Assembly (NCBI GenBank): GCA_964459495.1
Contig: CAYWNK010000181.1
Location: 1-13,413, forward strand
DNA length: 13,413 nucleotides
Origin: CAYWNK01 sp964459495
Lineage (GTDB): Bacteria > Planctomycetota > UBA1135 > GCA-002686595
Direction of reading: 5' to 3'
This document shows positions 7,225 to 13,413 of the stretch, one piece after another (position 1 is the first letter of the stretch; every line of letters begins with the position of its first letter). The notes beneath the pieces were generated by a model. It had not been told where the DNA came from. It made no database searches and saw nothing but the letters and a program-made list of their open reading frames with translations. Position numbers and translations under genes: made by a program.

Positions 7225-8616
7225 ATGATCCTCTTGCCCATGGTGTTTGCCCTGACGCCCTCCTGGCCGGCGGCGATTCCCTCCGTTCGTGCGTTGGACA
7301 ACTGCGACGGGATTCGGAGTGCACTGGTCAAGCTTGGGGACTTGAACGGAGACGGGGTCTGCGACTTTGCCGTCGCCCACCGTCCGCGGCCTTTCCTCCT
7401 GGGACAACGGCCCAGCGCGGAGGCGCCGCTCTTGCAGCAGCTGCCCCTGATCTGGGTGTTGTCGGGGAAGGACGGCAGTGTGCTGGCGACGATCCAGGGA
7501 CCGGGCTTTGATCCGCAGGCTTACGAGCTTCGCGGCGCCCGCGCTGGCGAGGGGGCGAAGATGTACCAGGGGGGCACATTCGGTTCGACCCTGGTGGCGG
7601 CCGGGGATGTGGACGGCGACGGGAAGCTTGACCTTGCGATCGGGGAGGGCCGAGTGGCCTCACCGAAGCCCTGCGTCATTCTTGCTTCCGCTTCTGACGG
7701 TCGAGTCATTGAGACCTTCTCGGCGCCGGAAGGATCCCGCGGCTTTGGCTCCTCTTTGGCCGGCGGGCATGACGTGGTGGGTGACGATCAGCCCGATCTC
7801 GCCATCGCCGACGGTTCGGGCGTTTGGATCGTCGACGGGGCGAGCCTCAAGCCCCTGGAGCTGATCGTGCCGGGGGACCGGGGGGTCGAGCGATTGCCGG
7901 CGTCCGGTTGGTCCATTCCTGAGGCGCTCCCCAAGGTCAACGAAACGCTTGGTGCAAGGCCGAACAAAGTACCCGAAGTCCACTTCCTCGCCGACATGGG
8001 GGGGGACGGAGTTGCGGAGATCCTGATCGCGCGGGGGGCGCTGGATGGGAACTCGCCGGGCGTAGGCGAGGGCCACGCCTACGTGCTGTTTAGCGACCCG
8101 GAGCGGTCGAACCTAAAACTCGATACCGAAGCCTGGTGCGCGGCTGGAGGGGTCGACCTCGACGGCGACAAGCGGGCGGACCTGATCACGACGACCGTCA
8201 ACCACGCGATGCAGGCCTGGAGCTCAGTCAGCGGCAAGATGCTGTGGGAAATCAACTGGGACGGTGGCTACATGCACGCCCAGGGCACCTCGCTCAGCTG
8301 GGCTGAAGACCGTGACAGGGACGGTGTGCGCGACCTGTGGGTCGGCTCCAATGAGACTTTCCTTGACGCAGACACGGGGTCGTCTTTTTTGATCTCCGCC
8401 AAGACCGGGGAGGGCCAGCGGGTTCCCAAGGGCGACCGGGTCGGGCTCTTGCTGCAGGGCGGTGGCCAGGACGTCACGACCCTAGGGGACCTCGACGGCG
8501 ACGGCCTGCACGAGCTGGCGGTCTATTTTCCGGTCGCCCAGGCCGTGCGCGTGCTGAAGGGTTCGGATCGTTCGGTGATGTGGAGCCGGCAAGTCGACGC
8601 ACTCGAGGTGCGCTAG
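7225..8616 (+). CDS. Secreted FG-GAP/VCBS-repeat protein, predicted seven-bladed beta-propeller
   Basis: 463 residues from ATG 7225. Upstream codons are open back to about 7009 but give no signal-like sequence, whereas ATG 7225 starts a hydrophobic leader (MILLPMVFALTPSWPAA) consistent with Sec export. Seven Asp-rich calcium-loop motifs follow at fairly regular spacing: GDLNGDGVCDFAV (38-50), GDVDGDGKLDLAI (127-139), VVGDDQPDLAI (184-194), DMGGDGVAEILI (257-268), DLDGDKRADLI (311-321), EDRDRDGVRDLWV (361-373) and GDLDGDGLHELAV (421-433). This is the integrin-alpha-type FG-GAP pattern, in which each motif marks one blade, so a complete seven-blade ring is expected. Such proteins are abundant and secreted in planctomycetes, and no enzymatic motif is visible. 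The role is likely binding or structural. A shortened paralogue follows directly in the same reading frame. Confidence 0.85.
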   Translation: MILLPMVFALTPSWPAAIPSVRALDNCDGIRSALVKLGDLNGDGVCDFAVAHRPRPFLLGQRPSAEAPLLQQLPLIWVLSGKDGSVLATIQGPGFDPQAYELRGARAGEGAKMYQGGTFGSTLVAAGDVDGDGKLDLAIGEGRVASPKPCVILASASDGRVIETFSAPEGSRGFGSSLAGGHDVVGDDQPDLAIADGSGVWIVDGASLKPLELIVPGDRGVERLPASGWSIPEALPKVNETLGARPNKVPEVHFLADMGGDGVAEILIARGALDGNSPGVGEGHAYVLFSDPERSNLKLDTEAWCAAGGVDLDGDKRADLITTTVNHAMQAWSSVSGKMLWEINWDGGYMHAQGTSLSWAEDRDRDGVRDLWVGSNETFLDADTGSSFLISAKTGEGQRVPKGDRVGLLLQGGGQDVTTLGDLDGDGLHELAVYFPVAQAVRVLKGSDRSVMWSRQVDALEVR

Positions 8617-8685
8617 AGCCATGGAGGTCGGCCTGCGGTTCATCGGGTCGCAAGCGTTCTGCTAGCCCACGTCCATGGGCGCTGC

Positions 8686-9420
8686 ATGCCGCGCATCGAC
8701 AGCCAGGATCGGGCTCCTTGTGCGGTGGTGGCTGTCGGGGATGTGAACGGCGATGGACACGGAGACTTTGCGCTGGCCCATCGCGTGCGGCCGTTTCGCG
8801 CCGACCAGGCGAGCAGGAGGCTGCCCGCCATTGAGCACCGGCCGATCCTGTGGGTGCTCTCGGGGGCCGACGGGAAGGTGCTCTCGGTTGCGAAGGGGCG
8901 GGGTTTCCGTGAGCTGGCCTACCGACGCGGCGACCACGTGGTGTCGTTTTGGGGGAACCGCAGGCCGGACAAGAACGGCTTCGGGTGCAGCTTCGCGGCC
9001 TGCGGCGATCTGGATGGAAGGCCGGGCTCCGAGCTGCTGGTCGACCCGGGCGACTTTCGGCGGCCGGACAAGGTCCTGGTCGTGTCAGCGGTTACGGGCG
9101 AAGAGACCGGCGGATTCCAGGTGCCCGGCGGACGGGTCCTAGGACGGTCGGTGGATGGAGGGGAGCAGCTGTGGCGCGTTGGATTCGAGGGTGGCTATCG
9201 GCACGCTGAGGGAACGGGTCTGGACTGGGCCGAGGACCGGGACAACGACGGGCTCGCCGACCTGTGCCTGGTGGGAGACCTGGACATGGATGGTCTGAGC
9301 GAAATCGCTGTGCTGCTGCCCCGCAGCCGGACGATCGCGATGCTGACGGCCGTCGATCGATCCGTGCTTTGGACGCGCAAGATCGAGGAGCTCGAGGTGC
9401 CGGAGCCCGATGGGCGCTGA
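8686..9420 (+). CDS. Shortened FG-GAP paralogue lacking blades 3-5 and signal peptide; possible decaying duplicate
   Basis: 244 residues that align co-linearly with the preceding gene. Retained motifs are GDVNGDGHGDFAL (18-30), GDLDGRPGSELLV (107-119), EDRDNDGLADLCL (183-195) and GDLDMDGLSEIAV (197-209), equivalent to repeats 1, 2, 6 and 7. About 156 residues (repeats 3-5) are missing at residue 159, where VDGG meets EQLW. About 47 residues are missing at residue 196, between repeats 6 and 7. Both losses keep the frame. There is no signal peptide from ATG 8686. The 23 in-frame codons between the previous stop (8614-8616) and this ATG encode a mildly hydrophobic stretch (VASVLLAHV) without a normal start codon, perhaps a relic leader. 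Four repeats cannot form the usual ring, and without export the product has no obvious role. However, the frame is intact and the calcium residues of three of the four motifs persist. It is either a pseudogene in early decay or a novel short form. Confidence 0.6.
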   Translation: MPRIDSQDRAPCAVVAVGDVNGDGHGDFALAHRVRPFRADQASRRLPAIEHRPILWVLSGADGKVLSVAKGRGFRELAYRRGDHVVSFWGNRRPDKNGFGCSFAACGDLDGRPGSELLVDPGDFRRPDKVLVVSAVTGEETGGFQVPGGRVLGRSVDGGEQLWRVGFEGGYRHAEGTGLDWAEDRDNDGLADLCLVGDLDMDGLSEIAVLLPRSRTIAMLTAVDRSVLWTRKIEELEVPEPDGR

Positions 9421-9456
9421 GGTCCGGTCGGCGGGCCGGCCATGGGCTGCAGCAGG

Positions 9457-11208
9457 TTAGTTGTCTTCTTTCAGATTCCCGATCAGCTCAAGGCGCAGCG
9501 GCCGGTCGCCGACCGTGAGTTCTTGCCGGAGGATGGAGCCGTCGATTCTGCTGATCTCCAGGGTGTAGCTCCCTGGCAGCACGTCGATCCAGGACTCGTC
9601 GAACCAGCGGCCGAGCCACGTTCTGTCTGCGACGAGGCCGTCCCGGTCGATCGCTTCAAGGTACGGCCAGCGCTCCTCGAACTTCGGGATCGGGAAGGTG
9701 ACGCGCGTGGTGGTGCTCGCCTGCAGGCGGATCCCGTCAACTGAGCCTCCGGTGGCGTCGACCCGCCGAGGGCTGGAGCGCAGGGCGGGATTCGGTGGAT
9801 ACGGTGATGGGCTGGGGGTGCCGACGACGGTCAGCACATACTCGGCAGGCAGCAAGCCCTCGACTCGGAACTGACCGTCGGGGCGGCTGCTGACCCGCTT
9901 CGCATCGTTGGCCGAACGGGTGCCGCTGGCCGGATCGATTTTGCTCACGTGCAGGATGCACTCAAGGGGAGTGCCGTCCGCGCTTCGCACCAAGCCCGTC
10001 AGGGATACGGGCGGGTCGAGGGCGACGACGCCAAGGTCGAGGACCCCGCCGCTGGGGACCATGATCGGCTTCTTGAGGGTGGCGAATCCGTCCGCCCTCG
10101 CGATCCACCAGCCGGGACCTGGTGCGACCTCCTTGAGCGTGGCGGCGCCGCTGAGCTGGTCGGCCACTGCCTCCTGCGTTGTGCGGAAGGAGGACGACTC
10201 CGGTCCGGTGGCGACCTTGGCGACGAGCGGCATGCCGGTGGTCGCGTCGATGATCGAAGCTCGAATCTCCCCTCGGAGTGCCAGCAGATCTGCTGGTTCG
10301 ATGACGAACCGCACCTCTCGGGTGTCTGACTGAATCAGGATCGACTGGAGAACGCAGTGATGGGAGACGAGCGAAACCCAGGTGGCGCCTTCGGTCTGGA
10401 TCGCAAGCCGGGTGAGCGTGTCTGCGCCAAGATTCGTTTCGGACCCGACCCGGTGCAGGTGTTGGCCCACGCCAAAGCCTTGGGTGAGATCCACATGGTC
10501 CAGGCCAATCACGCTCCGAGGCTGCTCCCGGGTCGCTACGGCGAGGAGGGCGGGGCGCGAGGTTTGGAGTCCTGCCGATCGAAGTTTGGGCAGGGCCGGG
10601 GAGCCGTCATCGCCAACCACGACAACGCGCACCACCTGCTGGAGAGGGAGCACCAGGTCCCGGCGCAGGAGTTCGGTGTCCTGATCGATGTCGACCTGAA
10701 CGCTCGGACAATGGCGGCCCTCGGTGTGGACCGTGATGGTCCACCGGCCCGCGGCGAGCGGGCTGAGTGCATAGCGGCCCTCGCGATCGGTCTTGGTGCG
10801 AATGAGGGTTCCGGCCGGGGTCCAGGTGTGAAGCAGGACGCCAGCGACCGGCTGGGCTTTCTCGTCCGTGGCGGTGCCATAGACCAGGGCCTTCGCGGTC
10901 CCTTGGCTCTTGGACTCGTGAGTCAAGGCCCCGGTGCGAGTCGGCGCTGTCCCGGCGCCAGCGGCGTCTCGCTTCCCCTCGGGCCCTGACTGTCCTGCGG
11001 AAAGGGAACCGCCCTTGCCCGCGATGGCGAGGTCTGGAGCCGCTCGTTCTGGCCGGTTGGTGGTGGCTGGGCGCTCCATGGGAACTGGGCTCTCCGTGGG
11101 CATCGCCTTGTGGCTCGGAAGCGCTAGGCGCACCGTCACAAAGCTCGCAGCGGCTACGACAACCATGGCCAGCCAGCGGCGGGGTCCGCCTGTCATGGAG
11201 TCGGTCAA
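9457..11208 (-). CDS. Membrane-anchored protein with carboxypeptidase-regulatory-like (Ig-like) repeats, partner of the sigma factor
   Basis: 583 residues. An N-terminal hydrophobic helix (about 12-30, MVVVAAASFVTVRLAL) is followed by a low-complexity Pro/Gly/Ala/Ser linker (35-105) and beta-rich modules. The first module (about 106-175) shows the carboxypeptidase-regulatory pattern of a G-x-V opening, TDREGRYALSPLAAG and TVHTEG. Another lies at about 310-400 and a third at about 402-465 (SRPDGQFRVEGLLPAEY). A final segment (540-576) is similar (VLPGSYTLEI). The ectodomain should face the periplasm. The start is TTG 11208, 1 nt after the upstream sigma-factor stop, with AGGAG ten bases before it. 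ATG 11196 is an alternative. It is probably translated together with the sigma factor. Residues 277-400 align with residues 450-570 of that sigma factor, so the two are partial paralogues. No enzymatic motif is seen. A sensing or scaffolding role is inference. Confidence 0.75.
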   Translation of the reverse strand: MTDSMTGGPRRWLAMVVVAAASFVTVRLALPSHKAMPTESPVPMERPATTNRPERAAPDLAIAGKGGSLSAGQSGPEGKRDAAGAGTAPTRTGALTHESKSQGTAKALVYGTATDEKAQPVAGVLLHTWTPAGTLIRTKTDREGRYALSPLAAGRWTITVHTEGRHCPSVQVDIDQDTELLRRDLVLPLQQVVRVVVVGDDGSPALPKLRSAGLQTSRPALLAVATREQPRSVIGLDHVDLTQGFGVGQHLHRVGSETNLGADTLTRLAIQTEGATWVSLVSHHCVLQSILIQSDTREVRFVIEPADLLALRGEIRASIIDATTGMPLVAKVATGPESSSFRTTQEAVADQLSGAATLKEVAPGPGWWIARADGFATLKKPIMVPSGGVLDLGVVALDPPVSLTGLVRSADGTPLECILHVSKIDPASGTRSANDAKRVSSRPDGQFRVEGLLPAEYVLTVVGTPSPSPYPPNPALRSSPRRVDATGGSVDGIRLQASTTTRVTFPIPKFEERWPYLEAIDRDGLVADRTWLGRWFDESWIDVLPGSYTLEISRIDGSILRQELTVGDRPLRLELIGNLKEDN

Positions 11209-11209
11209 G

Positions 11210-12922
11210 CTAGCGACTCTCCTGCGGCAATCGAACGAGACCCAGGTCTAGGGTCTCCCCGGGCCCCACCCGCGGATCCCCGTCGAGTTTGAGCCATCGG
11301 GTGCCGCCGGAGTGCATGACTCGAATCCTGCCCGGGGGGATCGATTCGAAAATGAGCTGTCCATCGACCGACCGGGGCACGATGGAGTGGCCTCCGGATG
11401 GATGGGTCAGACTCATCCCGGTGACGATGGGTTCTCCTGTCGCTGCATCCACGGCGCGCAGCAGGACGGTGCCGGAAAGGGGCTGGAGATCGTCGACGAC
11501 GAAGACCAGCTCGGATTCGCTGCCGACAAGCCGGCGTGTCTCAACCACGGCATCGCGGTAGGTGAGGCTCACCCAGAGGGGCGGGGCGGCGGAGAGCAAC
11601 AGTCGCCCCTGGTACCGCGGGCCCCAGTCGGGGGGCAGGTCATCCTCCGCGCGGCTCTCGAAGGTGGCGCCTTCGCTGCGCCGTAGAAACCGGCCGCGGC
11701 TGTTGAGGGTGGCGCCCGGGGGCTGGTGAGTCACGGCCACGCCGAGGGCCTTGCTGCGACGCCCCGCTGGGATGGCACTGCCGTCCGGGCCCTCGAAGCG
11801 CACGGGAAGGATCGCGGCGCGGCTGAGGGTGATCGAAGGGTTCCAGCTGGGGCCGTTTCCGATCACCCCTTGGATGGTTGCGCTGAGGAATCCCGGGGCG
11901 GAGACCTCCAGGAGAACGGGGCCCGGTTCAAGGTCCAGCGCGGACCAGCCTCCGCTGGGGCCGGTCTTCGCGGACACCGGGCCGCGTCCCTCCATCCGAA
12001 CACTCACCGTCGCTCCTTCGATGGCGCCGCCGTCTTTCTCGACGACCACACCTCCGCCGATGATTCCGAAGGTGGGATCGGGGTCCGGGGGCGTGGGGTG
12101 CGCGCCTGCGTTGCCGCGTTCGCGCGGCGCGTCTTGCGCGGAGATGCCCTGGAGGGCCACGCCGTCGGGCGCTGGTTCGCGATCTTCCTTGGGGCTCCGT
12201 TCCGCGCTGAGGCTTTCTAGCGGAGGCCGCAGGGAATCGGATTCGACCCACCAGCTCCCGCCGGCGGCTAGGCCGCCGACCAAGGCGCTCCATACTGTCC
12301 ACTTCATTGTCATGAGGGTCGCAAGGGCAGTGCCGCCCGAGGCTTTGGTCGCCAATCCCGGAGCGCCCGCAATCGGAAGGAGCAGCGCCGCCCAGGTCTC
12401 CCAGGAGCGACCGTCCCGGGCGACGAGGGCCTCCCGAAGTAGGGCTCGCCCGCGGTGGAGTTGGCCTCGGATTGTCGACGGCGAGATCCCCGACTGCGCG
12501 GCGATCGCGGCGGGGGTCATGCCTTCGTAGTAGCGCAGGTAGAGGGCGCCGCGGTAGGGCTCAGGGAGCCGCGACAGCTCCGTCGCCAAGATGCTGGCCA
12601 GCTCTAGGCGTTCGAGGCTGACCTGTGGATCGATGGCCCCGGTAGGGGCCTCATCCTGCGGTGTGGCCGCCAGCGACTCATGGTCCGTTCGCCTGCGCAG
12701 GCTGCGCCTTCGGGTGGCCGCGGTGCGCCTCGTCACGGTTGCGAGCCACGCCATGGGATGCTCAATCTTCCCGGTCCGACCACCCAGTGCCGACAGCCAC
12801 GTCTCCTGGATCAGGTCCTCCCGATCGGCGGCTTGATCGGTGAGGCCACGGGCGATTCCCTGGAGCCAAGTGGACTCCTTGAGCAGGGCATCGAGGCGGA
12901 AGGGGGGCTGGTTAGGCGTCAC
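11210..12922 (-). CDS. ECF-type RNA polymerase sigma factor fused to a TM segment and periplasmic Ig-like ectodomain
   Basis: 570 residues from GTG 12922. Region 2 lies at about 13-78 (DREDLIQETWLSAL, then MAWLATVTRRTAATRRR). Region 4 lies at about 115-165 (RLPEPYRGALYLRYYEGM, then IAAQSGISPSTIRGQLHRGR, a clear helix-turn-helix for -35 recognition). Typical ECF factors end near residue 190. This one continues with a hydrophobic patch (174-190), a probable TM helix (206-226, WSALVGGLAAGGSWWV), a charged/Pro linker (230-283), and beta-rich carboxypeptidase-regulatory-like modules (about 285-375 and 480-565). The sigma domain would be tethered at the inner face of the membrane with a sensor outside, so release might need cleavage in or near the TM. 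No separate anti-sigma gene is visible. The next gene starts 1 nt past its stop. Similar sigma-TM-ectodomain fusions are known in planctomycetes. The sigma assignment is strong; membrane regulation is inference. Confidence 0.87.
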   Translation of the reverse strand: MTPNQPPFRLDALLKESTWLQGIARGLTDQAADREDLIQETWLSALGGRTGKIEHPMAWLATVTRRTAATRRRSLRRRTDHESLAATPQDEAPTGAIDPQVSLERLELASILATELSRLPEPYRGALYLRYYEGMTPAAIAAQSGISPSTIRGQLHRGRALLREALVARDGRSWETWAALLLPIAGAPGLATKASGGTALATLMTMKWTVWSALVGGLAAGGSWWVESDSLRPPLESLSAERSPKEDREPAPDGVALQGISAQDAPRERGNAGAHPTPPDPDPTFGIIGGGVVVEKDGGAIEGATVSVRMEGRGPVSAKTGPSGGWSALDLEPGPVLLEVSAPGFLSATIQGVIGNGPSWNPSITLSRAAILPVRFEGPDGSAIPAGRRSKALGVAVTHQPPGATLNSRGRFLRRSEGATFESRAEDDLPPDWGPRYQGRLLLSAAPPLWVSLTYRDAVVETRRLVGSESELVFVVDDLQPLSGTVLLRAVDAATGEPIVTGMSLTHPSGGHSIVPRSVDGQLIFESIPPGRIRVMHSGGTRWLKLDGDPRVGPGETLDLGLVRLPQESR

Positions 12923-12980
12923 GACCTAAGGGTGTCCGGCCGAGGCGGCGCGTTTCCAGAATGCCGGGGATTCCTGGTGC

Positions 12981-13158
12981 GATCCCGGCTGGGGCCATGA
13001 GTGATCGTATGTGATCATTCGAATGCTGATGGGGCTCAATTGCGATCATGAAAGATCGAATCGTGCGGTGGGGTGGGTTTCTCGGCCTTGGATGGGCGCA
13101 ATAGATCATAAATGAGTGATTCTGGACCCTAGGCAGCTCGATGTAGTCGAATATGATC
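12981..13158. promoter_or_regulatory. Divergent control region with paired GATC elements
   Basis: The 238-bp gap between the divergent sigma factor (-) and XRE regulator (+) has visibly lower GC than the genes. It holds seven GATC tetramers in 178 bp, at 12981, 13003, 13013, 13044, 13054, 13104 and 13155. Four form two GATC-N6-GATC pairs (13003-13016 and 13044-13057), with 10-bp spacing inside each pair and 41 bp between pairs. Further symmetry is seen in CATTCGAATG (13016-13025, perfect palindrome), CGATC-N6-GATCG (13043-13058) and TCAT-AA-ATGA (13106-13115). These are plausible operators for the XRE protein or for the divergent promoters. I could not place a convincing -35/-10 pair. Confidence 0.5.
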
Positions 13159-13160
13159 CC

Positions 13161-13413
13161 ATGGAGCTTGATGCACTGACCCCCAACGGCGCGATCCTGG
13201 AGGAGCTCGGACGGCGGCTCACTGCGCTGCGCAAGCAGCGCGGCATGTCCCAGCAGGCCCTGGCGGAGGAGGCCGGGGTGGGGGTGGCGACGCTGCGACG
13301 GATCGAGGACGGGAGCGACAGTCGCCTCGGGTCCTGGCTGCGGATCCTGAAGGCCCTGCGGCTGGAGGCGGGCTACGACGGGTTGGTGCCCGAAGAGCTG
13401 CGCTCGCCGATGG
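13161..13413 (+). CDS. XRE-family helix-turn-helix regulator, HipB-like, 3' end outside window
   Basis: An open frame from ATG 13161 runs off the window after 84 codons. The residues LGRRLTALRKQRGMSQQALA (16-35) and EEAGVGVATLRRIEDG (36-51) form a textbook XRE helix-turn-helix. It is followed by LGSWLRILKALRLEAGYDGL (56-75), the short helical tail seen in HipB-type antitoxins. The layout (about 85-residue HTH ending with a 'LVPEELRSP' type sequence) is that of regulators encoded just upstream of HipA-like kinase toxins, so a hipA-like gene is expected just past the window edge. That is inference. The nearby ATG at 13153 is out of frame and stops quickly. No Shine-Dalgarno is visible. Symmetric GATC elements just upstream fit autoregulation. 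Confidence 0.8.
   Translation, partial: MELDALTPNGAILEELGRRLTALRKQRGMSQQALAEEAGVGVATLRRIEDGSDSRLGSWLRILKALRLEAGYDGLVPEELRSPM

Noticed and set aside
9421..9456. GC-rich symmetric bases between the FG-GAP paralogue and the convergent Ig-like gene as terminator
   Set aside because: Only short imperfect palindromes (GGCCGGCC, GCTGCAGC) are present, with no extended stem or T-run.
10357..10989. 210-codon plus-strand frame opposite the Ig-like repeat protein
   Set aside because: Antisense to a gene with a TM anchor and recognisable repeats. It is a GC-driven shadow.
13152..13157. TATGAT as a -10 box for the XRE gene
   Set aside because: It sits only 3 nt before the start codon and has no -35 partner at 16-18 nt.
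13153..13179. ATG 13153 as start of the XRE regulator
   Set aside because: It reads in a different frame and meets TGA after eight codons. ATG 13161 opens the HTH frame.

Overview
This window looks like a piece of a high-GC planctomycete-type chromosome, probably Planctomycetota. That placement is inference. It rests on GC-rich coding with few clear Shine-Dalgarno sites, TTG/GTG starts, seven-repeat FG-GAP secreted proteins, an ECF sigma factor fused through a membrane segment to an Ig-like ectodomain, an SGNH hydrolase beside a DUF5989-like microprotein, and large secreted proteins of unknown function. I see no rRNA, tRNA, CRISPR array, transposase or phage gene.

Layout. (1) 2-2478, + strand: the end of an M19 membrane dipeptidase, coupled by an ATGA overlap to a multi-pass GT-C/GT39-like glycosyltransferase, then a terminator-like hairpin. 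(2) 2560-5331, +: a 923-residue secreted protein of unknown function. One base after its stop codon lies a perfect 41-bp inverted repeat with a 15-nt loop (5332-5428). (3) 5569-7002: a membrane-anchored SGNH/GDSL hydrolase (+) converges on a 41-residue single-TM microprotein (-) resembling DUF5989. Their stop codons sit symmetrically in the two arms of one short hairpin. (4) 7225-9420, +: a secreted seven-repeat FG-GAP beta-propeller, followed in the same frame by a shortened paralogue that keeps repeats 1, 2, 6 and 7 and has no signal peptide. (5) 12922-9457, - strand: a two-gene operon. The first gene is an ECF sigma factor with a TM segment and periplasmic carboxypeptidase-regulatory-like ectodomain. 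The second, 1 nt downstream, encodes a membrane-anchored protein whose ectodomain is co-linear with that of the sigma factor. (6) 12923-13160: a divergent control region with paired GATC elements, leading to the start of an XRE/HipB-like regulator (13161 to window end, +).

How the parts may work together. The sigma-ectodomain protein and its partner look like an envelope-sensing transcription switch built from duplicated modules. The SGNH/DUF5989 pair and the glycosyltransferase suggest surface-polymer modification. The FG-GAP proteins and the 923-residue protein are probably exported. These functional links are inference. The sequence itself shows the domain motifs, gene order, overlaps and repeats.
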